Positions 9,034-17,642 of a DNA stretch of 64,000 bases are shown one piece after another. The notes below the pieces were generated by a model. It was given only the letters and a program-made list of their open reading frames with translations. It searched no databases and had not been told where the DNA came from. This DNA is from Cyanophora paradoxa (lineage: Eukaryota; Glaucocystophyceae; Cyanophorales; Cyanophoraceae). Within the stretch, counting starts at the first letter, position 1. Each line of letters opens with the position of its first letter. The stretch lies in the NCBI GenBank assembly GCA_004431415.1, contig QPMI01000174.1, positions 62,001 to 126,000 on the forward strand, in the 5' to 3' direction. The translations under genes and the position numbers were made by a program.

Positions 9034-11307
9034 ATGGCTCCCTCATTCAGCTCAATCAACCCCAATGGCAACACCTTCATTCTCACTGAGCGCATCCACA
9101 GAGGTAACCTCAAATGGGTGGTGGAGAACTTTGATAATCTCCAGTTTCGCCCTGAAACTGACAAGACCCAAATGAGAGCCATCATCCAGAAATTACTTTC
9201 TATCGTCGATCATGAGGGCTACCACACCTGTAAATATAAGCAGGTGAAGCACAACACTGGTAGGTACTTTGTGGATGGAAAAACCCCCAGCCTTCAAAGC
9301 ATCTGTAGGGAAATTCGCCACACCATTTCCAAGGACTACTACTATGACATTGACATTGTGAACTGCCACCCTGTCCTGCTTGTTCAGTATTGTGAGAAAC
9401 ATTCAATTGCCACTCCTCAGCTGAACAAATATGTTCAGAGCAGGGATGAAATTCTTGATGATCTCTGTGAGGTCACCCAGAAATCCAAGGCTGATGTCAA
9501 GCGCAGCATTCTGGCAGTCATCAATGGTGGGCAAGGGGCTGACCTCTCTAGCCTACTTATCAATCACAAGTACTTCAGTGATCTCAAAGAGGAAATGGCC
9601 AAAGTCCATCAATTCATTGGTGGGATTGAGAAGCAGCGCTTCTATGCTATTGCTAAGCGCAAGAAAGAAAGCAATGTACTTGGTTCCACCATGAATATGG
9701 TACTATGTGACCTTGAGAATCAGGTGTTAATGGCTGCTTGTGAGTACTTCAGTGCTCTTAAGCTCCATGTGGATGTCTTGGTCTTTGATGGATGTATGAT
9801 CAGGAAAGACCCCAAAGTATTGAGTGCTTTGGAAGAGGTTAGTGATTATGTGGAGGGAAAAACTGGCTACAGGGTGACTTTTGTGGAAAAACCTATGGCC
9901 AGTGGGTTTGATGTACCTGAATGTCAAGCTTCCCTTTCCAACATTGATTACAAGACTGCTCCAATTCCTACCAACTGTGATTACATGGAGATCAAGCCCT
10001 ACATGGATGCCAGACTTGCTCACATTATGAAGCCTGGGTTTGTCTTGTCTTGGAATGATCATACCAAGAAGTATGACACAACCAGCTTCAAAAGCTTGGC
10101 TGAGGATGTATACCCTCACATTCAGTACACAGAGTTTGACCTAATGTCTATGAAGATGGAGCCTCATAACTTCATCAAAAAGTGGGCGAAAGATGAGACT
10201 GCCACAAGGTATGATTACTTGGACTTCCTCCCACCTCCTGTAAAATCTGCTTCCACCACTGCCAAGGTGTTTAATGCCTATGCTGGTATGAAAGGTGAGC
10301 TTATGGATGTGAGTGAAATGGATATTCCTCCTGATGTAACTGAGGAAGATGTTAGCCCATTCCTTGACCACATGATGATTCTCAGTGGTGAAGATGCTTC
10401 TACATTCAATTACATAATGAAGTACTTTGCCCACATTATTCAGAGACCTGGGGAGTTGAATGGGATTTCAATCATCTTCAAGGGAAAGCAAGGAGTGGGG
10501 AAGAACATCATATTGGATTGGTTTCAAAATGAAATACTGGGTGGGGACTTGGCTTTCAGCACAGCCAACCCACTGAAGGACTTATTTGGAAACTTTGCCC
10601 ACCAGCGAAAGCACAAACTACTTATCACTGTGAATGAGGCAAGTGGCAAAGACACCTTCACAAACAGTGATGCCCTCAAGGACATGATCACTGCTGAGAA
10701 AATTGTAATTGAGGCTAAGTATGTCAATTCTCATGAGGTGAGGAATTTTGCCAGGATCATATTTACTACCAACAACACCCTACCAATCAAAGTGGAGGCT
10801 GGAGATAGAAGGTTTGTGATTGTGGAGGTGAGTGACAAGAAAAAGGGTGACATGAAATATTTCAAGGCACTGGGTAATTGGCTGAAGGAGCCAAGAAACC
10901 AGCACATGGTATTCCTTTACTTGAAAAACAAGGTGGATGTCACAGACGTGAACTGGTATGCTGACAGGCCAATGACCAACAGCTACTACCTTGCCCAACA
11001 AGCAAGTGTTCCTGTCACTGCCTTGTTCACCAAGGATTTGGTAGACACCCAAAAGATTACCAAGGATACACCAAGGACTGAGAACAGGCAACAGGTGTGG
11101 GAGTGGTTCCAGCAGTTCATTACAATTAATAAATTCAAGAATGAATTCAGCTCAAGGAAGTTCTACATTGAGATGGCTGGACTGGAATATGTGAGGCCTA
11201 CCAAGTATTGTGGAAGGGAGTGTTATGTCTTCAAGTGGGATGAGATGATGGCTTACTTCAAGAGCTGTGGGCTGTTGGTGGAATTTTTGGAAGAGGAGGA
11301 GGATTAG
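9034..11307 (+). CDS. TV-Pol DNA polymerase fused to superfamily 3 helicase
   Basis: 757 residues, two parts. The first 290 match the TV-Pol family (diverged family A polymerase of transposons, virophages and PLVs): motif A YDIDIVNCHP with Asp105/Asp107, Asn110 and His112; motif B KRSILAVINGG (about 156-166); motif C LVFDGCMI with Asp252. The C-terminal part is an SF3 helicase: Walker A GKQGVGKN (484-491), Walker B KLLITVNEA (528-536), motif C RIIFTTNN (574-581) and GDRRF (590-594). Expected role: strand synthesis coupled to unwinding. The N-terminal half is homologous to 45868-48273 of element B, but the helicase half there is of a different type. The frame is intact. It is the largest gene of the rightward early cluster and carries its own promoter motif. 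Confidence 0.85.
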   Translation: MAPSFSSINPNGNTFILTERIHRGNLKWVVENFDNLQFRPETDKTQMRAIIQKLLSIVDHEGYHTCKYKQVKHNTGRYFVDGKTPSLQSICREIRHTISKDYYYDIDIVNCHPVLLVQYCEKHSIATPQLNKYVQSRDEILDDLCEVTQKSKADVKRSILAVINGGQGADLSSLLINHKYFSDLKEEMAKVHQFIGGIEKQRFYAIAKRKKESNVLGSTMNMVLCDLENQVLMAACEYFSALKLHVDVLVFDGCMIRKDPKVLSALEEVSDYVEGKTGYRVTFVEKPMASGFDVPECQASLSNIDYKTAPIPTNCDYMEIKPYMDARLAHIMKPGFVLSWNDHTKKYDTTSFKSLAEDVYPHIQYTEFDLMSMKMEPHNFIKKWAKDETATRYDYLDFLPPPVKSASTTAKVFNAYAGMKGELMDVSEMDIPPDVTEEDVSPFLDHMMILSGEDASTFNYIMKYFAHIIQRPGELNGISIIFKGKQGVGKNIILDWFQNEILGGDLAFSTANPLKDLFGNFAHQRKHKLLITVNEASGKDTFTNSDALKDMITAEKIVIEAKYVNSHEVRNFARIIFTTNNTLPIKVEAGDRRFVIVEVSDKKKGDMKYFKALGNWLKEPRNQHMVFLYLKNKVDVTDVNWYADRPMTNSYYLAQQASVPVTALFTKDLVDTQKITKDTPRTENRQQVWEWFQQFITINKFKNEFSSRKFYIEMAGLEYVRPTKYCGRECYVFKWDEMMAYFKSCGLLVEFLEEEED

Positions 11308-11815
11308 GGGGGCTCATGATAGGTTTTTGGGGGGGGTTCAAGACGTCTGGGGGACCTTCTGGGGGACCTTCATTTTTTACTTTCTGGTTGTTTTATGACC
11401 AGAAATGGTAATAATGTATAGACATAGGGGGGTTAGGGGACCTAGGGGGGGATATATAACTCCTATAGCCTCCAACTCTTTTTCATTTTTAAGCAACAAG
11501 CCAGAAATATATAGAGTTGTGAGTGAATACCCCCCTACCCACTCAACAACCCCCTAATCCCCCCTAAACCCCACCTTCCAGACTGAGAATGGTAACCTAA
11601 ACAACAAGACGTCAGTTGGCAGAAACCCCCCCTAACTTCACCATGAGTCCCCTAACCCCCCCAAAACCCACCCCACCTGTTTGTAGACCACCAGCACTTA
11701 AGGACATCTTCATATAGCATGGTGAAGAGCCTAAGCCCCCCAAGTGCCCACCAAAAATTGATTTTTGACACCCCCAACCCCCCAAACAGTCTTACATAAG
11801 CCCACCAGTACCACC
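11308..11815. other. Non-coding stretch with G-run to C-run switch
   Basis: No convincing gene. From 11308 to about 11460 the plus strand carries repeated runs of G (for example GGGGGGGG near 11330 and GGGGGGG near 11447) and two copies of CTGGGGGACCTT. From about 11530 to 11790 it carries runs of C instead (CCCCCC several times). The left half could form G-quadruplexes on the plus strand and the right half on the minus strand. An early-type motif AGCACTTAAGG is present at 11693-11703. Confidence 0.55.
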
Positions 11816-12052
11816 ATGGACTCAGACAGCAGCTATGATGACATCCCCCTTGAGGACATGGTTGAACTATGGGAGGCAGTCAGGCAGCAGTACTATGATG
11901 AATATAGAAAGGCTCCCCAAGACATCAACCCCCAGAAATGTAAGGAATTGCGCAGATTGATGAAGGCATATGAGAACATCATATGTGATAACTATGGCAT
12001 GGAGGGGTATGCCCTACTCTACAAAGCGAATTTTAGCTGGAGAAAGTCATGA
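11816..12052 (+). CDS. Small acidic protein of unknown function
   Basis: 78 residues from the ATG at 11816: MDSDSSYDDIPLEDMVELWEA at the front and NFSWRKS at the end. I prefer this start to an upstream in-frame codon at 11765 because it sits in a near-ideal eukaryotic context (CCACCATGG) and the upstream part is only proline- and threonine-rich low complexity. The front is acidic and the middle helical with several tyrosines (RQQYYDEYRKAPQD). No family recognised and no homologue seen in element B. The early-type motif at 11693-11703 is about 115 bp upstream. Confidence 0.5.
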   Translation: MDSDSSYDDIPLEDMVELWEAVRQQYYDEYRKAPQDINPQKCKELRRLMKAYENIICDNYGMEGYALLYKANFSWRKS

Positions 12053-12371
12053 AAATTGGAAGTATCCCATCTCCAAATCTCCGATTCATCCCGTGATACT
12101 ATCACCGTTGGATGCCTCGTAAAAAGTAGATATTTATAGACCCCAACATCATAGCCTTACGATGATCTGGTGACGAGCTACGAATATTTTCAGGTTCGCA
12201 TATACCATATATATATACCATAATGATATATGTATATGATATATCATAATGTCACATGACATATATATATAACATAGCTTTCCGGACTCGCCGCGTCATG
12301 GCGATCACGGCGCTGTAGTAGGTGCGAAAACGTGTTTTTTTTTCATATATATCATATACATATATATGAGC
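12053..12371. other. AT-rich palindromic stretch, possible unwinding region
   Basis: No gene. Between about 12200 and 12265 the sequence is almost only A and T with several overlapping palindromes (TATATATATA; GATATATGTATATGATATATC; ATGTCACATGACAT). A second AT block at 12342-12368 repeats the same words (ATATATCATATACATATATAT). A short GC-richer segment (12280-12330) separates them. Easily melted DNA directly beside the hairpin repeat array is what one expects of a replication origin, which is inference. Confidence 0.5.
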
Positions 12372-12587
12372 CAGCCTACCGGTCAGCAGTAGGCACTGTA
12401 TGGCAGCCTACCGGTCAGCAGTAGGCACTGTATGGCAGCCTACCGGTTAGCAGTAGGCACTGTATGGCAGCCTACAGGTCAGCAGTAGGCACTGTATGGC
12501 GGCCTACAGGTCAGCAGTAGGCACTGTATGGCGGCCTACAGGTCAGCAGTAGGCAAGCCCGCCTGCCTACCGTACAGCAGTAGGCGG
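12372..12587. repeat. Seven tandem 32 bp hairpin-forming repeats (candidate origin iterons)
   Basis: The units begin at 12372, 12404, 12436, 12468, 12500, 12532 and 12556. The sixth is shortened and the seventh diverged. Each unit contains GCCTAC, a 9-nt loop and GTAGGC, so each can fold into a 6 bp stem, followed by the word TAGGCACTGTATGG. The few differences (CCGG to CAGG, CAG to CGG) spread stepwise through the array, as expected for tandem growth. There are no unique spacers, so this is not a CRISPR array. TAGGCAC and GCCTACCG also occur near the right end of element B. Confidence 0.8.
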
Positions 12588-12637
12588 TTTTTTCCTTATA
12601 GAGCTCTATAAGAACTTTTCTAAAACTTTCAATTAGA

Positions 12638-12648
12638 GCCACTTAAGG
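12638..12648 (+). promoter_or_regulatory. Early-type motif before the 12780 gene
   Basis: GCCACTTAAGG, 132 bp upstream of the ATG at 12780 and directly after the repeat array. Farther from the start than in the other genes, so less certain. Confidence 0.3.
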
Positions 12649-12779
12649 AACTTCAAACGCGAATATCTCGGCACCAGATTGGCCGTTTTGAGCGCTCTTT
12701 TTTTTCCTGTGAAGCTCTCATCAAGCTCTACGCAGAGCCGCCCCTTTCGCATTTTTATGCTGCCTAAAAGTAGATTATT

Positions 12780-13016
12780 ATGACAACTCCCATCCATACT
12801 CGCCTTGTAGAGGTGTCCTTTGAACTCTCATATTTGGCGCTGACGTCTCCAAGCTCAGAACTGAGTAACTCCATACATCGCCTCTCTATAGAACTGTACA
12901 ACCTTGGACACCGCATAGCTCCTTTGTCTCCACACATTAAAGCAGCCTTACAAAAAATATCAAACGACCTTCTCATGCTTGGAAACGAGATTAATACCTT
13001 CCCTGATGGCCAGTGA
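12780..13016 (+). CDS. Small helical protein of unknown function
   Basis: 78 residues, MTTPIHTRLVEVSFELSYL to NEINTFPDGQ. Composition (L, S, I, E, few glycines) suggests two or three amphipathic helices: residues about 5-25, 29-45 and 53-72. No cysteines, signal peptide or obvious membrane span. It converges on the gene at 12991-13416, the two overlapping by 26 bp at their 3' ends, and lies directly right of the candidate origin. No homologue recognised in element B. The opposite-strand frame over the same bases is also open for 70 codons but lacks a counterpart and a promoter-like start. Confidence 0.4.
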   Translation: MTTPIHTRLVEVSFELSYLALTSPSSELSNSIHRLSIELYNLGHRIAPLSPHIKAALQKISNDLLMLGNEINTFPDGQ

Positions 13017-13416
13017 TGTGTTCAACCTGCTCCCTTAAATGGTATGCCCTGATCACCGCGTCGCTGAAAGCGTCTTGAGCCTCCCTATAGTGATCCCCAT
13101 ATGCGTAAACGTTCCCCCTTTCAGGTGTTGAAGGCCTAACCTGAACATGTAGCTGCCCTTGGTACTCATCCAATGCGTTATTTACAGCCTCAACCAATTC
13201 CGCGCCATTCACCTCTCCAATAGGCTCCAAACTTTCCCTTTGCCCCTCATGCGAGCCAGCCCTGCCCATCACCACATCCAAAGAGTTCCTCCTGGATCCA
13301 CTTGGGGAGGAAGATCCAATGCTGACGTCAATAGTAGTATCGCAACAGCTACATTTATAATTGCTGGTCACATGTATATGAAACATATCCAGCAATTGTT
13401 GGAGCCATTGCCACAT
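12991..13416 (-). CDS. Conserved small protein with CxCCDTT motif
   Basis: 141 residues. The N-terminal 35 residues (WLQQLLDMFHIHVTSNYKC, then SCCDTTIDVSI) match the element B protein at 48913-49191 (MIEMFNLHVVSNCHSGCCDTTVEVEI), including the paired cysteines and the serine/arginine stretch that follows (SRRNS). The rest differs: here a mixed alpha/beta tail with EAVNNALDEYQGQLHVQVRP, there a proline/arginine-rich tail. The clustered cysteines could bind metal or form disulfides. Function unknown. In both elements it precedes the coiled-coil capsid-block gene on the same strand, so it probably belongs to the morphogenesis operon. Confidence 0.6.
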   Translation of the reverse strand: MWQWLQQLLDMFHIHVTSNYKCSCCDTTIDVSIGSSSPSGSRRNSLDVVMGRAGSHEGQRESLEPIGEVNGAELVEAVNNALDEYQGQLHVQVRPSTPERGNVYAYGDHYREAQDAFSDAVIRAYHLREQVEHITGHQGRY

Positions 13417-13441
13417 CTTACTATTAACGAGACAAAATAAC

Positions 13442-13671
13442 TCAGTTGCTGCTCTCAGTAGTCTGATAATATTTAATTGGCCTCCCTATGGGCCTCACTG
13501 CTTCTTTTTGTGCCTTTCGGCGATAATATGATGCCAAGGCTTGCTGTTTCTTAAACTCTCTATATTTTGGGTCTTCCCTGTATCTTTTTGGTTTGCTAAA
13601 GCGTTTTTAATATAACTCTCAGTCACAGGGCTATCGACAGTGAACTCCACCAGACTAATGGTGTCCTCCAT
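13442..13671 (-). pseudogene. Small AT-hook-like protein, frameshifted
   Basis: Starts at the ATG 13669-13671 (MEDTISLVEF). At the A5 run near 13603-13607 one base appears to be missing. After it the second frame reads REDPKYREFKKQQALASYYRR and ends IGRPIKYYQTTESSN with a stop at 13442. That second part matches the element B protein at 48463-48699 (EDPVYREYKKSQSLASYYRRK, RGRPRKY). Length with the missing base is 76 residues. It lies 25 bp below the coiled-coil gene and may regulate or package DNA. The frameshift may be a sequencing indel. Confidence 0.55.
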
Positions 13672-13696
13672 TTATAATATCTATAGAAAAACGCTT

Positions 13697-14314
13697 TCAA
13701 AGCCAAACCCGTCGTTTATACACTGTGGGAGCTACACCTTTGTCCACCTCAGCCTTTGTAGCGCCAGGCTCAATAGTCCCCTTTTGAGTCTTTGTTTTCA
13801 TTTCATCAACAGCTTGCTCATCGATTTGGGTCTCTTTCTTGGCAATAAACTGTTTATCTGGAATCCCAGTGATCCCCATTTTGAACACCTCCTTTCTAAG
13901 CATTTCCTTGAGTTTGGATCTCTCTCTCTTCTCAGTTACATACTGCTCTAAGGCACTTGACTTGGCTTCCAGATCTTTAAGCTTGGCAGTCATCTTGCGA
14001 GTGAGTGATAGATCTTGGAGCCCAAGACCTTTATCATCAGCAGCACCTATAATTCGCCTGGCACCCTCACCTACAGCCTTCATTTTAGAAGCTTCAGGGG
14101 AGATGTTGAGCTGATCACTGGTGGACGTCTGTGGGGCTTTGTCATCAAAGGATTCCTCATAGGCGGCATTAAGGGGATCCTCTTGCTGTTGTGAGGGCTT
14201 TATCTCATTCATTCCATTGAATTTAAGCGGGTCTGTGTTAATGGAGCCATTGTTACCACCACCTGAATAACCAACAGCCCCAGCAGGGATGCCTATTTTG
14301 CGTTTGGGGGGCAT
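13697..14314 (-). CDS. Coiled-coil morphogenesis-block protein (PPKRK protein)
   Basis: 205 residues, beginning MPPKRKIGIPAGAVGYSGGG. A basic start is followed by a Gly/Asn/Ser-rich linker, a stretch EEDPLNAAYEESFDDKAPQTS-like in both elements, then a coiled coil (about residues 105-150, MTAKLKDLEAKSSALEQYV and EKRERSKLKEMLRKEVFKM) and a conserved end GVAPTVYKRRVWL. The element B protein (49215-49946, 243 residues) is the same except for a 38-residue segment absent here between LTRK and MTAKL, an in-frame deletion. No named family recognised. Its constant place below the packaging ATPase suggests a minor virion or scaffold component. The first 202 bp are repeated at 17899-18100. Confidence 0.65.
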   Translation of the reverse strand: MPPKRKIGIPAGAVGYSGGGNNGSINTDPLKFNGMNEIKPSQQQEDPLNAAYEESFDDKAPQTSTSDQLNISPEASKMKAVGEGARRIIGAADDKGLGLQDLSLTRKMTAKLKDLEAKSSALEQYVTEKRERSKLKEMLRKEVFKMGITGIPDKQFIAKKETQIDEQAVDEMKTKTQKGTIEPGATKAEVDKGVAPTVYKRRVWL

Positions 14315-14342
14315 TGTGTCTTTATTAAAGTGAGAGATATTT

Positions 14343-15124
14343 TTATAGACCGCGTTTATATCGCATTAACTTATTACTATGAACTTGGCTTTTCACTTCT
14401 TTGCGCCCCTCTTCTTTCTCTGGTGGTTTAAGCTCATCTTCTTTCTTTTTTGGCTTCCTGTGGAACCGTGGAAATGGGAAATCTTTGACCAAATCCGCTT
14501 TATCTACGAAATATTTCACAGAATAATCGGCAGATGACCAAATTAGGAACTGGTAGGAATGAACGTACTCTTCAAACATTTTATAGAAAACATCTTTGTC
14601 CCGCATTATATTATATTCTTCCTCAATGGCTTCAAGCTCCTTTCTATTGGCAGCGCTTAGGAACATAGCATAATCTGAGTTGACGCGAATGGTCGATGAG
14701 ACTTTCCTTAGCTTTTGTGTGATACAGATAATAGATATTTTCAAATGTCTGCCCATAGAGTACAATTTGTTGATTATTTTATCGCGAGTGAGATCGACCA
14801 AGTCATTATCAATTAGATCGTCCAGTACAACTAAGAGTTGATTAATCGGCTCTCCTTTTTCTATTTTCTGTTGTCGATCTTCCAGAACCTTTTCAATGTA
14901 AGGAGCATCCCATTTGCCAAGCTGAACACTTGCTACATTGTTCCAAAAGTTGTTAAAAGCCGTTCCACTGATTACAAGGACGACATCAATCTTTTTGGCA
15001 TCATGAAGCTGCTTGAGCCAATACTTTACAGCCTCTGATTTACCAGTAGCAGATTTGCCAATTGCCAAAACGCGGAAAGGGGATTTATCATCTCACCAGC
15101 ATTAAATTCGTCCAAGTCGCCCAT
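14343..15124 (-). CDS. FtsK/HerA-type genome-packaging ATPase, copy 1 (frameshift near start)
   Basis: Drives viral DNA into the capsid in Polintons, PLVs and adeno-like relatives. The 241-residue open part holds Walker A IGKSATGKSEA, Walker B LLVVLDDLID and the sensor-type IICITQKLRKV, and ends in a basic tail LMRYKRGL identical to element B. The true start is the ATG at 15122-15124 (MGDLDEFNAGEMIN), where a C4 run at 15079-15082 (as G4 on plus) lacks one base compared with the frame of the 260-residue element B protein; both copies share it. Adding that base gives exactly 783 bp, the element B length. It lies between the coiled-coil gene and the capsid gene, all on one strand. Confidence 0.8.
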
Positions 15125-15177
15125 GCTTCCTTCTATAAAGAACCAGATAAAAATAATACGATGTGACTGAATATGGT

Positions 15178-16548
15178 TTATAGATTGATCCGCCGCAGCC
15201 CGTCCTTGTCCACTATGATAAAGCTGTGCATGAGAGCGCGAACATTGACATCAATTGCCTTGTCAGTGGGCATGTAGAGAGTGAGGAATGAAGATGAAGA
15301 ATTGGTCAGGTCAACATAGCCAGACTGGGCAATATTGCGAATAGCCTTTTCACCATCAAGACAGAATGGCAGCCCTGAAAGAACATAGCGATCAGCAACC
15401 TTATCCATATTAGAGCATTTGAAGACATCAGCAATCAGCTCAGCACCCTTGAGCAGTGGAATAGGCTCAGTGGCATAAAGTCGCTGGCCGTTTATTTCAA
15501 TTGTGAATGTGATCTCTTTGGAGTTGGAGTAGGTCTTAAGTACACTGTGGGAACCATTTGCTTTGTCAACATTAGCGTTATCACGAACTGAAACAAGCAG
15601 AGCATAAACGAGACCTGAGATTTGGGAGAGGTTAACTCGATTGGGTTGGGCACCACCCTTGGCTTTCATATCACTGACATCCACAAATCCAATATCCAGA
15701 GCAGGGATAGCCATGCCAGTTGTCTTTACCTTCTCAATAACAGTAGCAAAAAGCTCATCAGACACATTAACAGCATACATGTAAAGGCGAGGAGAAGTAA
15801 TTGTAATTTCAGTGCTCGGCGCACCAAGATTGAAAGTGGTGATGTTTTGGCCAACATGTGCCAGCACAGATTCAGCAGGTGCGACGCCAAGCCCATCGTC
15901 CTTGTCCCCATCAATGGCTGTGTCCCCAGCCTTAGGAAGAGTACGACCACCATAAGAAGTCTCAACATAACCCTTCCCTACATCCTTGAACCAAACAGTT
16001 ACTACCATTTCACCAGACAGAGCACCAAGAGGCAGGTAGTGGTTTAGCCAAGGCACAGGAATTTCGACGAAGAAAGAACCACCAAGTCGGTTGGTTCCAT
16101 GGGCGGGGATGCCGTGAAGCATACCCATTGACCGCTTCTTTTTGGCAAGTTGATCCTCACTATAATAGACAAGAGGGAAATGAGCAAGGAAATCAGAAGG
16201 GATATGGTAGGTGTATGACCCATAGGTAATTTCAAGTCGCTGAACCAAAGCACCCACTGGGCGAGTGTACCCATTCCGAACAAGATCCGCATCACCAAAA
16301 GTGATAGCTGGAAGGTCAAAGGCAAGTTCGAGTTTGCCACAGAAATTGTAGCGAGGGAGTTTGAATGAAATGCGATTTCCAACATTATTTTCAAAAGTAT
16401 TGCTCGGGTTCACAACAACAAGAACGGGCTTAGACTTGGATTCAAGACCAAGCATAAGGGAGTTATCCAGAAAGAAGGCCTTGGCCTCCTCTGGGGTTGT
16501 TAGGGCTTCTTTCAACGAAAGGCGCTGGAGGGTCGACGTAATATCCAT
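15178..16548 (-). CDS. Major capsid protein (double jelly-roll type), copy 1, intact
   Basis: 456 residues, MDITSTLQRLSLKEALTTPE to DGLRRINL; 466 residues in element B. The beta-rich sequence, length and place between packaging ATPase and minor capsid gene fit the double jelly-roll capsid protein of Polintons and PLVs. I identify it by context and composition, not by a diagnostic motif. Conserved stretches between the two elements include RNGYTRPVGALVQRLEITYG, MGMLHGIPAHGTNR, MVVTVWFKD and SFLTLYMPTD. The N-terminal LQRLSLKEALTTPEEAKAFF is an amphipathic helix that could bind the inner capsid. The AT-rich TATAATAAAA lies just before the start. This is the only unbroken capsid copy in element A. 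Confidence 0.75.
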   Translation of the reverse strand: MDITSTLQRLSLKEALTTPEEAKAFFLDNSLMLGLESKSKPVLVVVNPSNTFENNVGNRISFKLPRYNFCGKLELAFDLPAITFGDADLVRNGYTRPVGALVQRLEITYGSYTYHIPSDFLAHFPLVYYSEDQLAKKKRSMGMLHGIPAHGTNRLGGSFFVEIPVPWLNHYLPLGALSGEMVVTVWFKDVGKGYVETSYGGRTLPKAGDTAIDGDKDDGLGVAPAESVLAHVGQNITTFNLGAPSTEITITSPRLYMYAVNVSDELFATVIEKVKTTGMAIPALDIGFVDVSDMKAKGGAQPNRVNLSQISGLVYALLVSVRDNANVDKANGSHSVLKTYSNSKEITFTIEINGQRLYATEPIPLLKGAELIADVFKCSNMDKVADRYVLSGLPFCLDGEKAIRNIAQSGYVDLTNSSSSFLTLYMPTDKAIDVNVRALMHSFIIVDKDGLRRINL

Positions 16549-16602
16549 GATTTTCGCTTTTATTATACTGTAACATAAAAAAATTACGAATGATCCTTGT
16601 GT

Positions 16603-17613
16603 TTACCCGAAACTCGCAATGACCGGATATGTTGGATGACTTTGCGACATCCGCATCTTAAAGTATTCATAGAGAGGGTCACCTGCTGGCTCGTCCCCAT
16701 AGCGAATTTCAAATGTGAGGTGGACAGGTTGACCCTCAAAATCAATTGGTTCGTTTATAGCATTTACTATATCCACAGAGAATGTAGACAAACTCATTTT
16801 TTTGTTATAGTATTTGTAAAGTGGGTGGGATTCTGTCGAATTGTAAACCACATGCTCACCATAGTCCTTGTCAGGAACCACGATTTTGTGGAAGTAACCA
16901 GTCAGGAGACCATCCCCACACTGAACCAGATCACCCAACTCTTTTACTCTGACAAATAAAACACTGTCCCTTGTCTTTTCAGGCTCAAACGAAGATATAA
17001 TACCATTCACCCGTTCACCAGTAAAGATGCCATCAGTAAGAGCATTATAAACCTGTGATTGAATTGGGGAATTTCCATATCTTCCGGGATCAAGACCAAG
17101 CAATCGGGCAGCACTCAGTAACTTTTGGATCGTTTTCTGGTTTGGATTTCCAGCGTTAGAGAAGGCTAAATAGAAAGGTTTCTCTGAGTGGAATATAATC
17201 CGTTTTAGTGACTCATCCCATTTACAGCGAATAGATGGTTCCGGCTCTCTATCATCGAATTTCGCATTAATTACATTTACCAATTGCTGGTGGCTTTGAA
17301 TGGGTTTTTTGCGACTTATGATTAATTGCTTCCAAGGTTCAAAGCCGGCCGCTGGTCGAGTAGTTGGAATGCCATCAATGCCAGCACCATCGAATTCTTC
17401 ACTCCAAAAAATGCTGAATGAATTATCAATTGTAATATCCCCTGGTTGCGTTTCACCACTCACCATAGGGATACTATTATAAAATTCGGCTGAGACCAGC
17501 CTGACAGCCCTAACATTCTCATATATGTTTGGAAGTCGAGCTACAAAGCTTGAAGTAGGACCGTCACCAGAGATTGTATTAAAAGAGCTCACCTCAATGT
17601 AGTCCACGGGCAT
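16603..17613 (-). CDS. Minor capsid (penton-like) protein, copy 1
   Basis: 336 residues from the ATG giving MPVDYIEVSSFNTISGDGP. I prefer this start to an in-frame ATG 21 bp upstream because the element B protein begins at the matching codon and because the upstream codon lies inside the shared promoter. The pattern FVARLPNIYENVRAVRLVSAEFYNSIP resembles jelly-roll minor capsid/penton proteins of PLVs and larger relatives, as does the closing FEIRYGDEPAGDPLYEYFKM. It also resembles the divergent neighbour at 21428-22363 (VDSRDR...ECRVIYAEIPNSIYNS), so the two are likely ancient paralogues. Identical in sequence to copy 2 as far as I could compare. Confidence 0.7.
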   Translation of the reverse strand: MPVDYIEVSSFNTISGDGPTSSFVARLPNIYENVRAVRLVSAEFYNSIPMVSGETQPGDITIDNSFSIFWSEEFDGAGIDGIPTTRPAAGFEPWKQLIISRKKPIQSHQQLVNVINAKFDDREPEPSIRCKWDESLKRIIFHSEKPFYLAFSNAGNPNQKTIQKLLSAARLLGLDPGRYGNSPIQSQVYNALTDGIFTGERVNGIISSFEPEKTRDSVLFVRVKELGDLVQCGDGLLTGYFHKIVVPDKDYGEHVVYNSTESHPLYKYYNKKMSLSTFSVDIVNAINEPIDFEGQPVHLTFEIRYGDEPAGDPLYEYFKMRMSQSHPTYPVIASFG

Positions 17614-17642
17614 TCTCCTTTTATCTATATTCATATATTAAA

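Noticed and set aside
12372-12587. CRISPR-like array of 32 bp repeats
   Set aside because: The units are directly adjacent with no unique spacers, no cas genes are present and the setting is eukaryotic; it is a tandem hairpin repeat.
15726-15968. Leucine-rich 80-residue antiparallel or shifted frame within the capsid gene (and its copy at 19512)
   Set aside because: A shifted reading of the conserved capsid frame; no independent start signal and no counterpart in element B.
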